Source: Aquicoccus porphyridii
GTDB lineage: Bacteria > Pseudomonadota > Alphaproteobacteria > Rhodobacterales > Rhodobacteraceae
Assembly (NCBI RefSeq): GCF_008369105.1
Contig: NZ_VINQ01000001.1
Location: forward strand, 372,001-436,000
Reading direction: 5' to 3'
Length of the DNA stretch: 64,000 nt
The notes under the pieces are model-generated. The model had not been told where the DNA came from and ran no database searches. It saw nothing but the letters and a program-made list of their open reading frames with translations. Of this stretch, positions 35,876 to 44,044 are shown in pieces. The position numbers were made by a program, and so were the translations under genes. How positions within the stretch are numbered: the first letter of the stretch is position 1; the number at the start of each line of letters is the position of its first letter.

Positions 35876-36631
35876 CTATGTGACAAGATCCGCCTCTGCG
35901 CGATAGCGCCGCATCCACTCCGCGTTCGTCGCATCGGAGAGTTTCGCCACGTTGGCCTTGAGGCTACCCGCCTCCGGTTCCGGCACACCAAGGCTGCGAC
36001 AGATACGCCCGACAGCTTCGGCCGGAGTCTCGGAGAGACCCTCATACCCAACTTTCAGCGGAATAATGCCCTGGTCCTCGAACCAGCTTCGCCAGCCCGC
36101 GTCAAACCGCTCCAGTTCCGCCAGTTTGGCGCCAATCCGATGAAAGTCGTATTCCGGTTCGCGCGGGGGCGCGATGCGTTCAAGCTCTGTTCCGTCCGGG
36201 GCCATGTGCCAAAGACCGGACTGTTCTGCCCTCACCAGTGAAACCGCCTGTGCAAGTTTGTCCTCCCGCGTGAGGTGAATATAGAGGATCTCGCCGAAAG
36301 CGGCTTGCAGTCGGTCCCGGTCAGAAGGAAGCCCGGGGTAAACCGTGTCGATCGTCGCGGACAGGTCGTCCAGATTCTCCCGCATCAGGCGAAGGCCCAT
36401 GATGGGCGTTGCGCCCCGGCCGGCCGCAATGGCAGCCCTGAGATAAGCGGCGCAATACTCCGCCTCGCTCAACCCGTCGCGGGCCGGTAGGCGCCATCTT
36501 CGCGCCCATACCGGATCGACATCGTGCATGAAAAAGGAATCCGGATCGCCCGCAACCCCGCTTGACGCCAGCAGATCACAAAGCAACGTGCTCCCGGTTC
36601 TGGAGGTGCTGCAAATGATGTAGCTATCCAT
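35876..36631 (-). CDS. Stf0-type sulfotransferase
   Basis: Stf0-family PAPS-dependent sulfotransferase of about 251 residues. The N-terminal PAPS loop is MDSYIICSTSRTGSTLLCDL. The middle motif is YIHLTREDKLAQAVSLVRAEQSGLWH. The characterised relative sulfates trehalose in mycobacteria, but substrates elsewhere vary. The ATG at 36631 begins at the PAPS loop; the frame is open to 36718. It belongs to a different family from the sulfotransferase at 32474. It is divergent from glk and convergent with the C1 operon. Confidence 0.85.
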   Translation of the reverse strand: MDSYIICSTSRTGSTLLCDLLASSGVAGDPDSFFMHDVDPVWARRWRLPARDGLSEAEYCAAYLRAAIAAGRGATPIMGLRLMRENLDDLSATIDTVYPGLPSDRDRLQAAFGEILYIHLTREDKLAQAVSLVRAEQSGLWHMAPDGTELERIAPPREPEYDFHRIGAKLAELERFDAGWRSWFEDQGIIPLKVGYEGLSETPAEAVGRICRSLGVPEPEAGSLKANVAKLSDATNAEWMRRYRAEADLVT

Positions 36632-36812
36632 GATCTTGCTCGAACCCACCCTTCGCCCCCAAAATCCACCGTTACCGACACGCACGCAACCCAGCCGACC
36701 GCAACGAGGCCTGGCCACAGCTTATGCGAGGTTGAACATATCAGGCAACGATCAGACCTTTGATCGGGGTATTTTGGCTTTGCTTCCTGCCACGCTCGGC
36801 TAAAGTTCCGCC

Positions 36813-37694
36813 ATGATCACCCTTCTCGCCGATATCGGCGGCACCAACAGCCGCCTTGCACTGGCCCGCGACGGCAAGCTCGAGCACGCCACCATCTGCA
36901 GCCTTGGCAATGACCACAGCCCCGGCCTTGTTCCGATGCTGGCCGATTACGCCGCGGCCCGATCCGCCCGCCCGGCGCGGTTGATCCTTGCCGCCGCCGG
37001 GCCGGTCACCGATGGGCATGTGCGCCTCACCAACCGCCCCGGGTGGTCCTGCTCGGCCGCCGACCTGGCCGACGCCACCGGCGCTGCGCAGGTCACCCTG
37101 CTCAACGATCTTCAGGCGATGGGTCATGCTCTGGCCGTTCCCGAGATTGCTGGCGGCCCGCTGACCCAAACGCGCCTCGCATTGGCCATCGGTACCGGCC
37201 TGAACGCCGCGGTGGCGCATCCGGTGGCGAACCGCACATTCGTGCCCCCCGGCGAGAGCGGCTATCAATCCCTGCCCTTCACGCATGAGGCCGACGCGCC
37301 GATCCTGGCCGCACTCGCCCGTGATTTCGGCTCGAACACGGCCGAGGCCCTGCTCTCCGGTCCGGGGATCATGCGCGCGCATCGCCTGATGACCGGCGAG
37401 AGTCGCACAGTGCGCGACGTCCTTGCCACGGCCCCGGACACCCGCGCGCTCGTCCTGCGCGCACTCGGCGCCACGCTCGGCTCGCTTGCGCTGATGCATC
37501 TGCCCTATGGCGGACTCTACCTTGCGGGCAGCGTCGGGCGGGCACTTCACGCCTATCTCGACAGCCCGGATTTTCGCCATCAGTTCACCGCGCGCGGCGC
37601 CTATAGCGACCTCATGACCCGCTTTGAGCTGCGCTGCATCGACGATGACCTCGCCCCGCTGCACGGCCTTGCCCGCCTGTCATGCGAGACCTGA
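36813..37694 (+). CDS. glk: Glucokinase
   Basis: Cytosolic ATP-dependent glucose kinase of the Glk family, 293 residues. The phosphate-binding motif is TLLADIGGTNSRLALARDG. The sugar-binding segment is TLLNDLQAMGHALA (catalytic Asp in NDLQ). GTGLNAAVAHPVAN and the PPGESGYQSLPFT motif, which is typical of Glk, follow. The final part LAGSVGRALHAYLDSPDFRHQF carries the adenosine-side loop. The ATG at 36813 begins the fold directly. Convergent with a DUF192 gene (12-bp gap). Confidence 0.92.
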   Translation: MITLLADIGGTNSRLALARDGKLEHATICSLGNDHSPGLVPMLADYAAARSARPARLILAAAGPVTDGHVRLTNRPGWSCSAADLADATGAAQVTLLNDLQAMGHALAVPEIAGGPLTQTRLALAIGTGLNAAVAHPVANRTFVPPGESGYQSLPFTHEADAPILAALARDFGSNTAEALLSGPGIMRAHRLMTGESRTVRDVLATAPDTRALVLRALGATLGSLALMHLPYGGLYLAGSVGRALHAYLDSPDFRHQFTARGAYSDLMTRFELRCIDDDLAPLHGLARLSCET

Positions 37695-37706
37695 CTTATG
37701 CAGTCC

Positions 37707-38180
37707 TCATTCGCAGGGCCAGGCTGCATTCCTACCGAACGCCGGGTGACGCATCTCGCTGCCCGCGACGATCCCCATCTGCCGGGCCAGACCGCCATTG
37801 ATCTCCAGCACCGCCTTCACGTCGCGCCCGCCCCGGATCACCGTTTCGTCATGCGGTCGCGCCTCGTGATGCACCTTCACCACGCGCCCGACGTCATCGA
37901 GGAAGATCATGTCGAGCGGAATAAGCGTGTTCCTCATCCAGAACCCAACCGGACCCGATCGCGGAAAAAGAAACAGCATCCCGCGACTTTGCGACAGGCT
38001 TTCGCGATGCATGAGGCCCTGGGCCCGCTCCTGCGCCGTGACCGCCAGTTCGACACCGAACCGCGCCTGTCCCCATGGCCCACGCAGCGTGACCTCGTCG
38101 TTTCGGCACTCCGCGGCGGCCACGCCACTCGCGATCACGCCCAGGATGAGCGCAAGCGACCAGACCATTTGACGCCACAT
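37707..38180 (-). CDS. Exported DUF192 protein
   Basis: Secreted DUF192-family protein of about 157 residues. The signal peptide is MWRQMVWSLALILGVIASGV followed by AAAEC. The DUF192 core has FGVELAVTAQERAQGLMHRESLSQSRGMLFLFP, VGFWMRNTLIPLDMIFLDDVGRVVKVHHEARP and ILEINGGLARQMGIVAGSEM. The family function is not established. The start could also be GTG at 38189, which has GAAGAG at good spacing. It lies 13 bp after the cold-shock gene on the same strand and may be co-transcribed with it. Confidence 0.88.
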   Translation of the reverse strand: MWRQMVWSLALILGVIASGVAAAECRNDEVTLRGPWGQARFGVELAVTAQERAQGLMHRESLSQSRGMLFLFPRSGPVGFWMRNTLIPLDMIFLDDVGRVVKVHHEARPHDETVIRGGRDVKAVLEINGGLARQMGIVAGSEMRHPAFGRNAAWPCE

Positions 38181-38193
38181 CAGACCCACGCCA

Positions 38194-38730
38194 TCACTCT
38201 TCCACGGCTTTCACACCAGCTTCCCATGCGCAGATCTCGGTTGCCATGCGCCCGCGCTTGCCGTCGATCACCCGCATGGCCAGCGCCTCGCCGGGCTGCA
38301 AATCGGCCAGCCCGGATCGCCGCAGCACCTCGATATGCAGGAATACATCCTCGGAGCGGCCAAAGACATTGGCAAAGCCGAACCCCTTGGCCTTGTCGAA
38401 CCACTTCACCCGTGCCGGTTCCAGCGGCGCGCTGCGGATCACCTCGGGGTCGATCTGCTCGAAATCAGCCAGCGGTGCCCCTTCGGTGCTGGCCGGTGGT
38501 TCTATGCTCAGGATCTCGACCGCCTGAACCCCGCGGTCGGTTTCCTGCACGCAGATTTCGACCAAAGCACCATCCGCGATGGAACTCTGCCCATAGTTTC
38601 TAAGGACATTCGCATGAAGCAGAATGTCCGGCCCGCCTTCGTCGGCCACCACAAACCCAAAACCCTTGACAGGGTCGAACCATTTTACATGACCGGATAC
38701 GTTACGGGTGCTGTTCCCATCTTGCATCAA
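38194..38730 (-). CDS. Protein with two cold-shock domains
   Basis: RNA/DNA-binding protein of 178 residues with two complete cold-shock domains. The first (residues about 11-75) has VKWFDPVKGFGFVVADEGGP and ILLHANVL; the second (residues about 105-170) has VKWFDKAKGFGFANVFGRSE and VFLHIEVL. KGFGF is RNP1 and the LLHA/FLHI segments are RNP2. A linker of about 30 residues joins them. Double-domain proteins are common in alphaproteobacteria and often respond to stress or stationary phase rather than cold. Transcribed after pdxH on the same strand. Confidence 0.93.
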   Translation of the reverse strand: MMQDGNSTRNVSGHVKWFDPVKGFGFVVADEGGPDILLHANVLRNYGQSSIADGALVEICVQETDRGVQAVEILSIEPPASTEGAPLADFEQIDPEVIRSAPLEPARVKWFDKAKGFGFANVFGRSEDVFLHIEVLRRSGLADLQPGEALAMRVIDGKRGRMATEICAWEAGVKAVEE

Positions 38731-38851
38731 CTCGTGATTTCCGTCAGTTTTTTCATCCCCAGATCAGTCCGTGATGCGCAATGGCGGGCTGAGTTGCAAG
38801 CATAAAAAGTTACCCGATTTTCAAGACAATGCATTTCACGTAACGTGAAAT

Positions 38852-39457
38852 TCACGGGCTCAACCTCTGAATCACCCATTCCTGCGCGACCTCTTCGCGG
38901 CTCCAGCGAAACCTGTCATGCAGGCGGAACGCCCCATCCGCCCAGAACTCGATCTCGACCGGGGTGAGGCGATAGCCCCCCCAGAACGGCGGGCGCTCCG
39001 GGTTGGGGCCGTGCTTCGCGGTTACCCGGGCGACCTCGGCCATCAATGCCCCGCGCGACGAAAGCGGCTGTGACTGTTGCGACGCCCAGGCCCCAAGGCG
39101 GCTCTTGAGCGAGCGACTGGCATAGTATTCATCCGCCTGTGACCCGTCCTCCCGGGTGATCGTGCCGCGCACCCGGATCTGGCGGCGCAGGCTTTTCCAG
39201 TGCATCACGAAAGCGGCCTTGCCCGCGTGATCAAGCTCCTGCGCCTTCGCACTGCCGTAATTGGTGTAAAACACAAAGCTTTCGGCCTCGATCTCCTTGA
39301 GCAACACCATCCGCACATTGGGCAGCCCCCCGGCATCCACCGTCGCCAGCGCGATCGCGTTGGGATCGTTGACCTCGCTGGCCTCGGCCTCGGCCAGCCA
39401 GCTTCGCGCGATGGCGAACGGATCGTCGCCTGCGAAAATTCCACCTCTGTCGCTCAT
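38852..39457 (-). CDS. pdxH: Pyridoxine/pyridoxamine 5'-phosphate oxidase
   Basis: FMN enzyme that makes pyridoxal 5'-phosphate from PNP or PMP. Conserved parts are [100 protein letters not shown] and the C-terminal [14 protein letters not shown]...[11 protein letters not shown]...RLSP. The ATG at 39457 ([10 protein letters not shown]) follows AGAGGG. At 201 residues it is normal. It is divergent from fabI. PLP supports many enzymes here, including both cysteine desulfurases and the aminotransferase. Confidence 0.96.
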   Translation of the reverse strand: MSDRGGIFAGDDPFAIARSWLAEAEASEVNDPNAIALATVDAGGLPNVRMVLLKEIEAESFVFYTNYGSAKAQELDHAGKAAFVMHWKSLRRQIRVRGTITREDGSQADEYYASRSLKSRLGAWASQQSQPLSSRGALMAEVARVTAKHGPNPERPPFWGGYRLTPVEIEFWADGAFRLHDRFRWSREEVAQEWVIQRLSP

Positions 39458-39597
39458 CCGCCACCCTCTATCCGCACCACATGACCGGGCACCCTTGCCC
39501 TTGATGCAACCTAGCCGATCGCCTAAAGATTTCAATCATCTGCAAACGGCCGGTTCAGGGCTCTCCGGACCCGGGCAAGGGATCACGAGGAAAACGC

Positions 39598-40419
39598 ATG
39601 TCGAACAATCTGATGACGGGCAAACGAGGCCTGATCATGGGACTTGCCAATGACAAGTCCATCGCCTGGGGAATCGCGCGTGCCTGCGCAGACGCAGGCG
39701 CCGAAATGGCCTTTACCTACATGGGCGAGTCGTTTCGCAAACGTGTGGCCCCCCTGGCCGAGCGGATCGGCGTCGAGATGCTGATCGACTGCGACGTCTC
39801 CGACCCGGCCTCGATCGACACCGCCTTTTCCGAGATCGAGGCGAAATGGGGCAAGCTCGATTTCATCGTCCACGCCATCGGCTTTTCCGACAAGACCGAG
39901 CTGCGCGGCCGCTATGTCGATACCAGCCGCGACAATTTCCTGATGACCATGGATATCAGTTGCTACAGCTTCACCGCCGTGATGCAGCGCGCCGAGAAAC
40001 TGATGGGCGATGGCGGCAGCGCCCTCACGCTCACCTATTACGGCGCCGAACAGGTCATGCCGCATTACAACGTCATGGGGCTGGCCAAGGCCGCGCTGGA
40101 GGCGTCGGTCAAGTATATCGCCGAGGATCTGGGCAAGGACGGCATCCGCGTCAACGCGATCAGCGCTGGCCCGATCAAGACGCTGGCCGCCTCGGGCATC
40201 GGCGATTTCCGCTATATCCTCAAATGGAACGAACTCAATTCGCCGCTGCGCCGCAACGTGACCATCGACGACGTGGGAAAATCCGCGCTCTACCTGCTCT
40301 CGGATCTGGGCTCGGGCGTGACCGGCGAAACCCTGCACGTGGACGCGGGCTATCACGTCGTCGGCATGAAAGCCGTGGACGCCCCCGATATCGACGCCAC
40401 CAACGGGCGCAAGGACTGA
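39598..40419 (+). CDS. fabI: Enoyl-[acyl-carrier-protein] reductase (NADH)
   Basis: Last reductive step of type II fatty-acid elongation. A Rossmann-fold protein with the FabI-specific cofactor motif GLIMGLANDKSIAWGIARACADAG. The catalytic Tyr/Lys region is LTYYGAEQVMPHYNVMGLAKAALE; the later motifs are GIRVNAISAGPIKTLAASGI and GETLHVDAGYHVVGM. At 273 residues it is typical of alphaproteobacterial FabI. It is the first gene of a plus-strand run; a LysE-type permease gene follows after 6 bp. Confidence 0.96.
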   Translation: MSNNLMTGKRGLIMGLANDKSIAWGIARACADAGAEMAFTYMGESFRKRVAPLAERIGVEMLIDCDVSDPASIDTAFSEIEAKWGKLDFIVHAIGFSDKTELRGRYVDTSRDNFLMTMDISCYSFTAVMQRAEKLMGDGGSALTLTYYGAEQVMPHYNVMGLAKAALEASVKYIAEDLGKDGIRVNAISAGPIKTLAASGIGDFRYILKWNELNSPLRRNVTIDDVGKSALYLLSDLGSGVTGETLHVDAGYHVVGMKAVDAPDIDATNGRKD

Positions 40420-40425
40420 TCCGCG

Positions 40426-41034
40426 ATGGAAGCGGCCCACCTGATCGCGTTCAACCTGACGCTGCTCGCGGCCATGGCCTCGCCCGGGCCTGCCATGCTT
40501 TTGTCGGTCCGCGCCACGCTCACCGGCGGGCGCGCGCATGGCATCGTCACGGGCCTCGGGCTGGGCACCATGGCGGCGGCATGGACCGGGCTGGCGCTGC
40601 TTGGGCTCGATACGCTTTTCGCGCTCTTTCCCTGGGCCTACATGACGATGAAGATCGCGGGCGCGCTCTATCTTCTGTGGATCGCCTACGGCATGTGGCG
40701 CGATGCCCGCACGCCGCTCGCCCCCGCCTCCGGACCCTTGCGCCGGCGTCGTGCCTTCCTTTCCGGTCTCATGGTCAATCTCGCCAATCCGAAATCGGTG
40801 ATCTTCGCGGCCTCGGTCCTGATCGTGATCTTTCCCGCCGGGCTCGGCGCGGCCGAAAAGGCGCTGATCGTGGCCAATCACCTCGCCGTTGAATGGATTT
40901 CCTACACGCTCTTCGCGCTCGCCCTCTCGACAGGGCCCGCCCGCGACGGGTATCTGCGTCTCAAACCGCTCCTCGATCGCATCGCCGCCGCCGTGCTGGG
41001 CGCTCTGGGGATGCGGCTTCTGACCGACCGCTGA
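40426..41034 (+). CDS. LysE-family exporter
   Basis: Inner-membrane translocator of the LysE/RhtB type, 202 residues, probably exporting an amino acid or homoserine derivative. The N-terminal signature is [39 protein letters not shown]. About six hydrophobic segments follow, with [21 protein letters not shown] in the second half, as is usual for the family. It begins 6 bp after the fabI stop and precedes gpt by 11 bp, so the three are probably one transcript. Substrate unknown. Confidence 0.88.
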   Translation: MEAAHLIAFNLTLLAAMASPGPAMLLSVRATLTGGRAHGIVTGLGLGTMAAAWTGLALLGLDTLFALFPWAYMTMKIAGALYLLWIAYGMWRDARTPLAPASGPLRRRRAFLSGLMVNLANPKSVIFAASVLIVIFPAGLGAAEKALIVANHLAVEWISYTLFALALSTGPARDGYLRLKPLLDRIAAAVLGALGMRLLTDR

Positions 41035-41045
41035 AGGGACATCAC

Positions 41046-41549
41046 ATGACCGACCGCCTGCCCCATGAAAAAGGTTTCCACATAAGCTGGGACCAGATTC
41101 ACCGCGACAGCCGTGCCCTGGCCTGGCGGCTCGACGGGTTCGGCCCCGAAGATGGCGGCTGGCGCGCCGTGGTCGCGATCACCCGTGGCGGCATGGCCCC
41201 GGCCATGATCGTCGCGCGCGAGCTCGATATCCGCACCATCGACACGGTCAGCATCAAGAGCTACCACTACCAGCATCAGGGCGAGGCCGAATTGCTCAAG
41301 GCCCCCGACGCCAGCCTCATGGGCGACGGCAGCGGCATTCTCGTGATCGACGATCTGGTGGATTCCGGCAAAACCCTCGAACTGGTGCGGCAGATGTATC
41401 CAAAGGCCCATTTCGCCACCGTCTATGCCAAGCCCAAGGGCCGCGAACAGGTCGACACCTTCATCACCGAGGTCAGCCAGGATACCTGGATCTTCTTTCC
41501 CTGGGACATGGCGCTGCAGTATGTCGAGCCCTATCGCGGCGTGGATTGA
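41046..41549 (+). CDS. gpt: Xanthine-guanine phosphoribosyltransferase
   Basis: Purine salvage enzyme that makes XMP or GMP from the base and PRPP. The PRPP-binding motif is [21 protein letters not shown]. The early loop is [22 protein letters not shown] and the C-terminal [18 protein letters not shown] matches Gpt. The ATG at 41046 follows AAGGGA. At 167 residues it is normal. With hpt at 11432, the window encodes two purine phosphoribosyltransferases with complementary base preference. Confidence 0.93.
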   Translation: MTDRLPHEKGFHISWDQIHRDSRALAWRLDGFGPEDGGWRAVVAITRGGMAPAMIVARELDIRTIDTVSIKSYHYQHQGEAELLKAPDASLMGDGSGILVIDDLVDSGKTLELVRQMYPKAHFATVYAKPKGREQVDTFITEVSQDTWIFFPWDMALQYVEPYRGVD

Positions 41550-41555
41550 GACGGA

Positions 41556-41996
41556 TCAAACGCCGCTTTCCCAACGGCTTTGCATCTCCGCTGGGCTGAC
41601 ATCCTCGATCGCCTGCGCCACGAACCAGCGATGCCCCCAAGGGCAGAAAAACTGCCCCACCCGCTCGCCATAGCTCTGATCCGCAGGCTCTCGGGTCACG
41701 GTTGCGCCCGCATCACGCGCCTTGGCGATCACCGCGTCGCAATCCTTAACCATCACGTGCAGACTGACCGGCGTGCCACCCAACCGATCCGGCGAAACCG
41801 CGCCGAAATCCGGGTATTCATCGGCGATGAAAAGCACCGTCTCACCGATCCGGAATTCTGCGTGCCCCAATCGACCATCCCCTGACGGGTCGGTCATCCG
41901 GAAAAGCTCTTCGGCCCCGAACACCTCACGGTAGAATTCCAGCGCGTCGGCTGCGCCTTTTGCACAAAGATATGGAGAAACTGTCTGCGCCATCAT
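41556..41996 (-). CDS. VOC-family glyoxalase-like protein
   Basis: Vicinal-oxygen-chelate fold protein of about 146 residues, PhnB-like. Motifs are VSPYLCAKGAADALEFYREVFGAEELFRM, GHAEFRIGETVLFIADEYPDFG, SLHVMVKDCDAVIAKARDAGAT and the C-terminal GERVGQFFCPWGHRWFVAQ. His/Glu metal ligands are plausible, but no substrate is indicated. The start is one of two adjacent ATGs after AAGGGGACG. It is divergent from a TetR-family regulator gene (47-bp gap), which probably controls it. Confidence 0.85.
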   Translation of the reverse strand: MMAQTVSPYLCAKGAADALEFYREVFGAEELFRMTDPSGDGRLGHAEFRIGETVLFIADEYPDFGAVSPDRLGGTPVSLHVMVKDCDAVIAKARDAGATVTREPADQSYGERVGQFFCPWGHRWFVAQAIEDVSPAEMQSRWESGV

Positions 41997-42023
41997 CGTC
42001 CCCTTTACATTCACTCTATAATT

Positions 42024-42032
42024 ACGTTACGT
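42024..42032. promoter_or_regulatory. Candidate operator between the VOC gene and tetR
   Basis: ACGTTACGT forms a perfect 4-1-4 inverted repeat in the 47-bp divergent gap. A further partial arm (CCGTA) follows at 42034-42038. Its position between a TetR-type gene and its probable target fits an operator, but the repeat is short. Confidence 0.35.
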
Positions 42033-42043
42033 TCCGTATTGAA

Positions 42044-42637
42044 ATGAGTCAAGTACCTGGAAAACGCGGCCGCCCACGCTCTGCCGATGCCCGCCGCAAG
42101 GCGCTCGCCGCGGCACGCCACCTTCTTATGGAGGACGGGTTGGGCCGCCTCAGCATCGAGGCAGTGGCGCGCGCCGCAGGCATCGGCAAACCCACGATCT
42201 ATCGCAACTGGGCCAATCTTCAGGAACTGGCCATGGAGGCGCTCATCACCGTCGCACCCGCCGAAAGCACGCCCGATCCCGACCTGTCCCCACAGGCGGC
42301 GCTCACGGCCCAGTTGACCCGCCTCGTGCAGAGCTTCTCCTCCACCCGCGGTCGCCAGATCACGATTGCGCTGGCCTCCGCCGATCCCGAAAGCGAATTC
42401 ACGCGCGCGTTCCGCAACCGCGTCATCCTGTCCGCCCGGGCCCACGGGCGCGCGCTCATCGAAGCCGCTATCGCCCGCGGCGATCTCTCCGCGCCGCAGG
42501 ACATGGAAACCCTGCTCGACATGATCTATGGTCCGCTGTTCTTTCGTATCCTCGCTGGCCATCAGCCCCTCGACAGCAATTTCGCCGACTCCCTCGCACG
42601 GGCGGCATTCGATTTGCTCAGGAACCCGGCGCGCTGA
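42044..42637 (+). CDS. TetR-family regulator divergent from the VOC gene
   Basis: TetR-type regulator of 197 residues. The helix-turn-helix is ARHLLMEDGLGRLSIEAVAR followed by AAGIGKPTIYRNWANLQELA. The C-terminal domain has SFSSTRGRQITIALASADPESEFTRAFRNRVI, similar to TetR_C regulators of the AcrR type. The start MSQVPGKRGRPRSADARR at 42044 gives the usual basic N-terminal arm. The divergent arrangement suggests it represses the VOC gene and itself. The ligand is unknown. Confidence 0.88.
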   Translation: MSQVPGKRGRPRSADARRKALAAARHLLMEDGLGRLSIEAVARAAGIGKPTIYRNWANLQELAMEALITVAPAESTPDPDLSPQAALTAQLTRLVQSFSSTRGRQITIALASADPESEFTRAFRNRVILSARAHGRALIEAAIARGDLSAPQDMETLLDMIYGPLFFRILAGHQPLDSNFADSLARAAFDLLRNPAR

Positions 42638-42781
42638 CCGTCTCCTGCTCTTTTCAATCGGCTTCCCGGCGGTTAGCGTCGGCGCGTCAACGGCCGGTTT
42701 GTCCGTTGTTTAGATTGTTTCAGACCTGCAAGACTCGGGGGGGCGACCCTCGATCGCGCACCAACACGAGCGAGCCGCCCG

Positions 42782-43951
42782 ATGACCACCCGCACAACTG
42801 CCACCTTCCCGCCCCCCGTAATGGAAGCCCGCCGCTGGCTCGATGGCGTCGATTTCTCCGCCCGTCCGCTCATCAACGTGAGCCAGGCCGCCCCGGTCGC
42901 CCCGCCGCCCGACCCGATGCTCGACGCCATGGCCGAGATCATCCGCACCGACCCTGCCGCGCATCTCTATGGCCCGGTGCTGGGCCTGCCCGACCTGCGC
43001 GCACAGGTGGCCGACGAATGGGCCCGTGCCTATGGCGGCACGGTGTCGCCCGATCACGTCGCCATCACCTCGGGCTGCAATCAGGCCTTCTGCGCCGCGC
43101 TTCAGGCCCTGACCGGCGAAGGCGACGAGGTCATCCTGCCTACACCATGGTATTTCAACCATAAAATGTGGTGCGACATGACCGGCGTCACGGCTGTGCC
43201 GCTGCAAACCGGCGCCGGGCTCATCCCCGATCCCGAAACGGCCCGCGCGCTCATCACCCCGCGCAGCCGCGCCATCGTGCTGGTCACGCCCAACAATCCC
43301 GGCGGGGTGGAATACCCGCCCGAAACCGTGCGCGCCTTCTTTGATCTGGCCCGCGAAACCGGGCTGAAACTGATCGTCGATGAAACCTATCGCGACTTTC
43401 ATTCCCGGCCCGGCGCACCGCATGATCTTTTCACCACGCCCGGCTGGGTTGACACGCTGATCCAGCTCTATTCCTTCTCAAAGGCATATCGGCTCACCGG
43501 CCACCGCGTCGGCGCGATGACCGCCGCGCCCGCGATCCTGGCCGAGGCCGAGAAATTTCTCGACACCGTCACCATCTGCCCCAATCAACTGGGCCAGCAC
43601 GCGGCCCTTTGGGGGATGCGCCATCTTGGCCAATGGCTCGCCGGGGAACGTGCCGAGATCCTTGACCGCCGCGCCGCCATCGAAGAGGGCTTTCCGCCGC
43701 TGGCAGACAAGGGCTGGCGGCTTCTCGGCGTTGGCGCCTATTTCGCCTATGTCGAACACCCGTTCGACATCCCCTCGAACGAACTCGCGCCCGAACTGGT
43801 CCACAGCGCGGGCGTGCTCACGCTACCCGGCACCATGTTCATGCCCGACACCGATCCCGCGGGCAGGCGCCAGTTGCGCATCGCCTTTGCCAATGTCGAC
43901 CGCGCCGGCATCTCCACGCTGTTCGACCGGCTGGGCGGCGCCAGCCCCTGA
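42782..43951 (+). CDS. Class I/II PLP-dependent aminotransferase
   Basis: Fold-type I aminotransferase of 389 residues. The PLP-binding lysine is in LYSFSKAYRLTGHRVGAM. Other conserved sites are AHLYGPVLGLPDLRAQVADEW, VAITSGCNQAFCAAL, LVTPNNPGGVEYPPET (Asn of the NNPGG motif), KLIVDETYRDF (Asp) and the substrate Arg near RQLRIAFAN. It is annotated by analogy as aspartate/tyrosine-type, but substrate cannot be read from sequence. It lies 144 bp after the TetR gene and 93 bp before ppiD. Confidence 0.88.
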   Translation: MTTRTTATFPPPVMEARRWLDGVDFSARPLINVSQAAPVAPPPDPMLDAMAEIIRTDPAAHLYGPVLGLPDLRAQVADEWARAYGGTVSPDHVAITSGCNQAFCAALQALTGEGDEVILPTPWYFNHKMWCDMTGVTAVPLQTGAGLIPDPETARALITPRSRAIVLVTPNNPGGVEYPPETVRAFFDLARETGLKLIVDETYRDFHSRPGAPHDLFTTPGWVDTLIQLYSFSKAYRLTGHRVGAMTAAPAILAEAEKFLDTVTICPNQLGQHAALWGMRHLGQWLAGERAEILDRRAAIEEGFPPLADKGWRLLGVGAYFAYVEHPFDIPSNELAPELVHSAGVLTLPGTMFMPDTDPAGRRQLRIAFANVDRAGISTLFDRLGGASP

Positions 43952-44044
43952 CACGCCGCGCCCGTCGCCAACCCTTGCCCCCGCCCCGCCAAAGCACTAG
44001 ACAACCCCGAGTTTGCAAACACCTTCCTGTCCAAAGGGGCGCAT

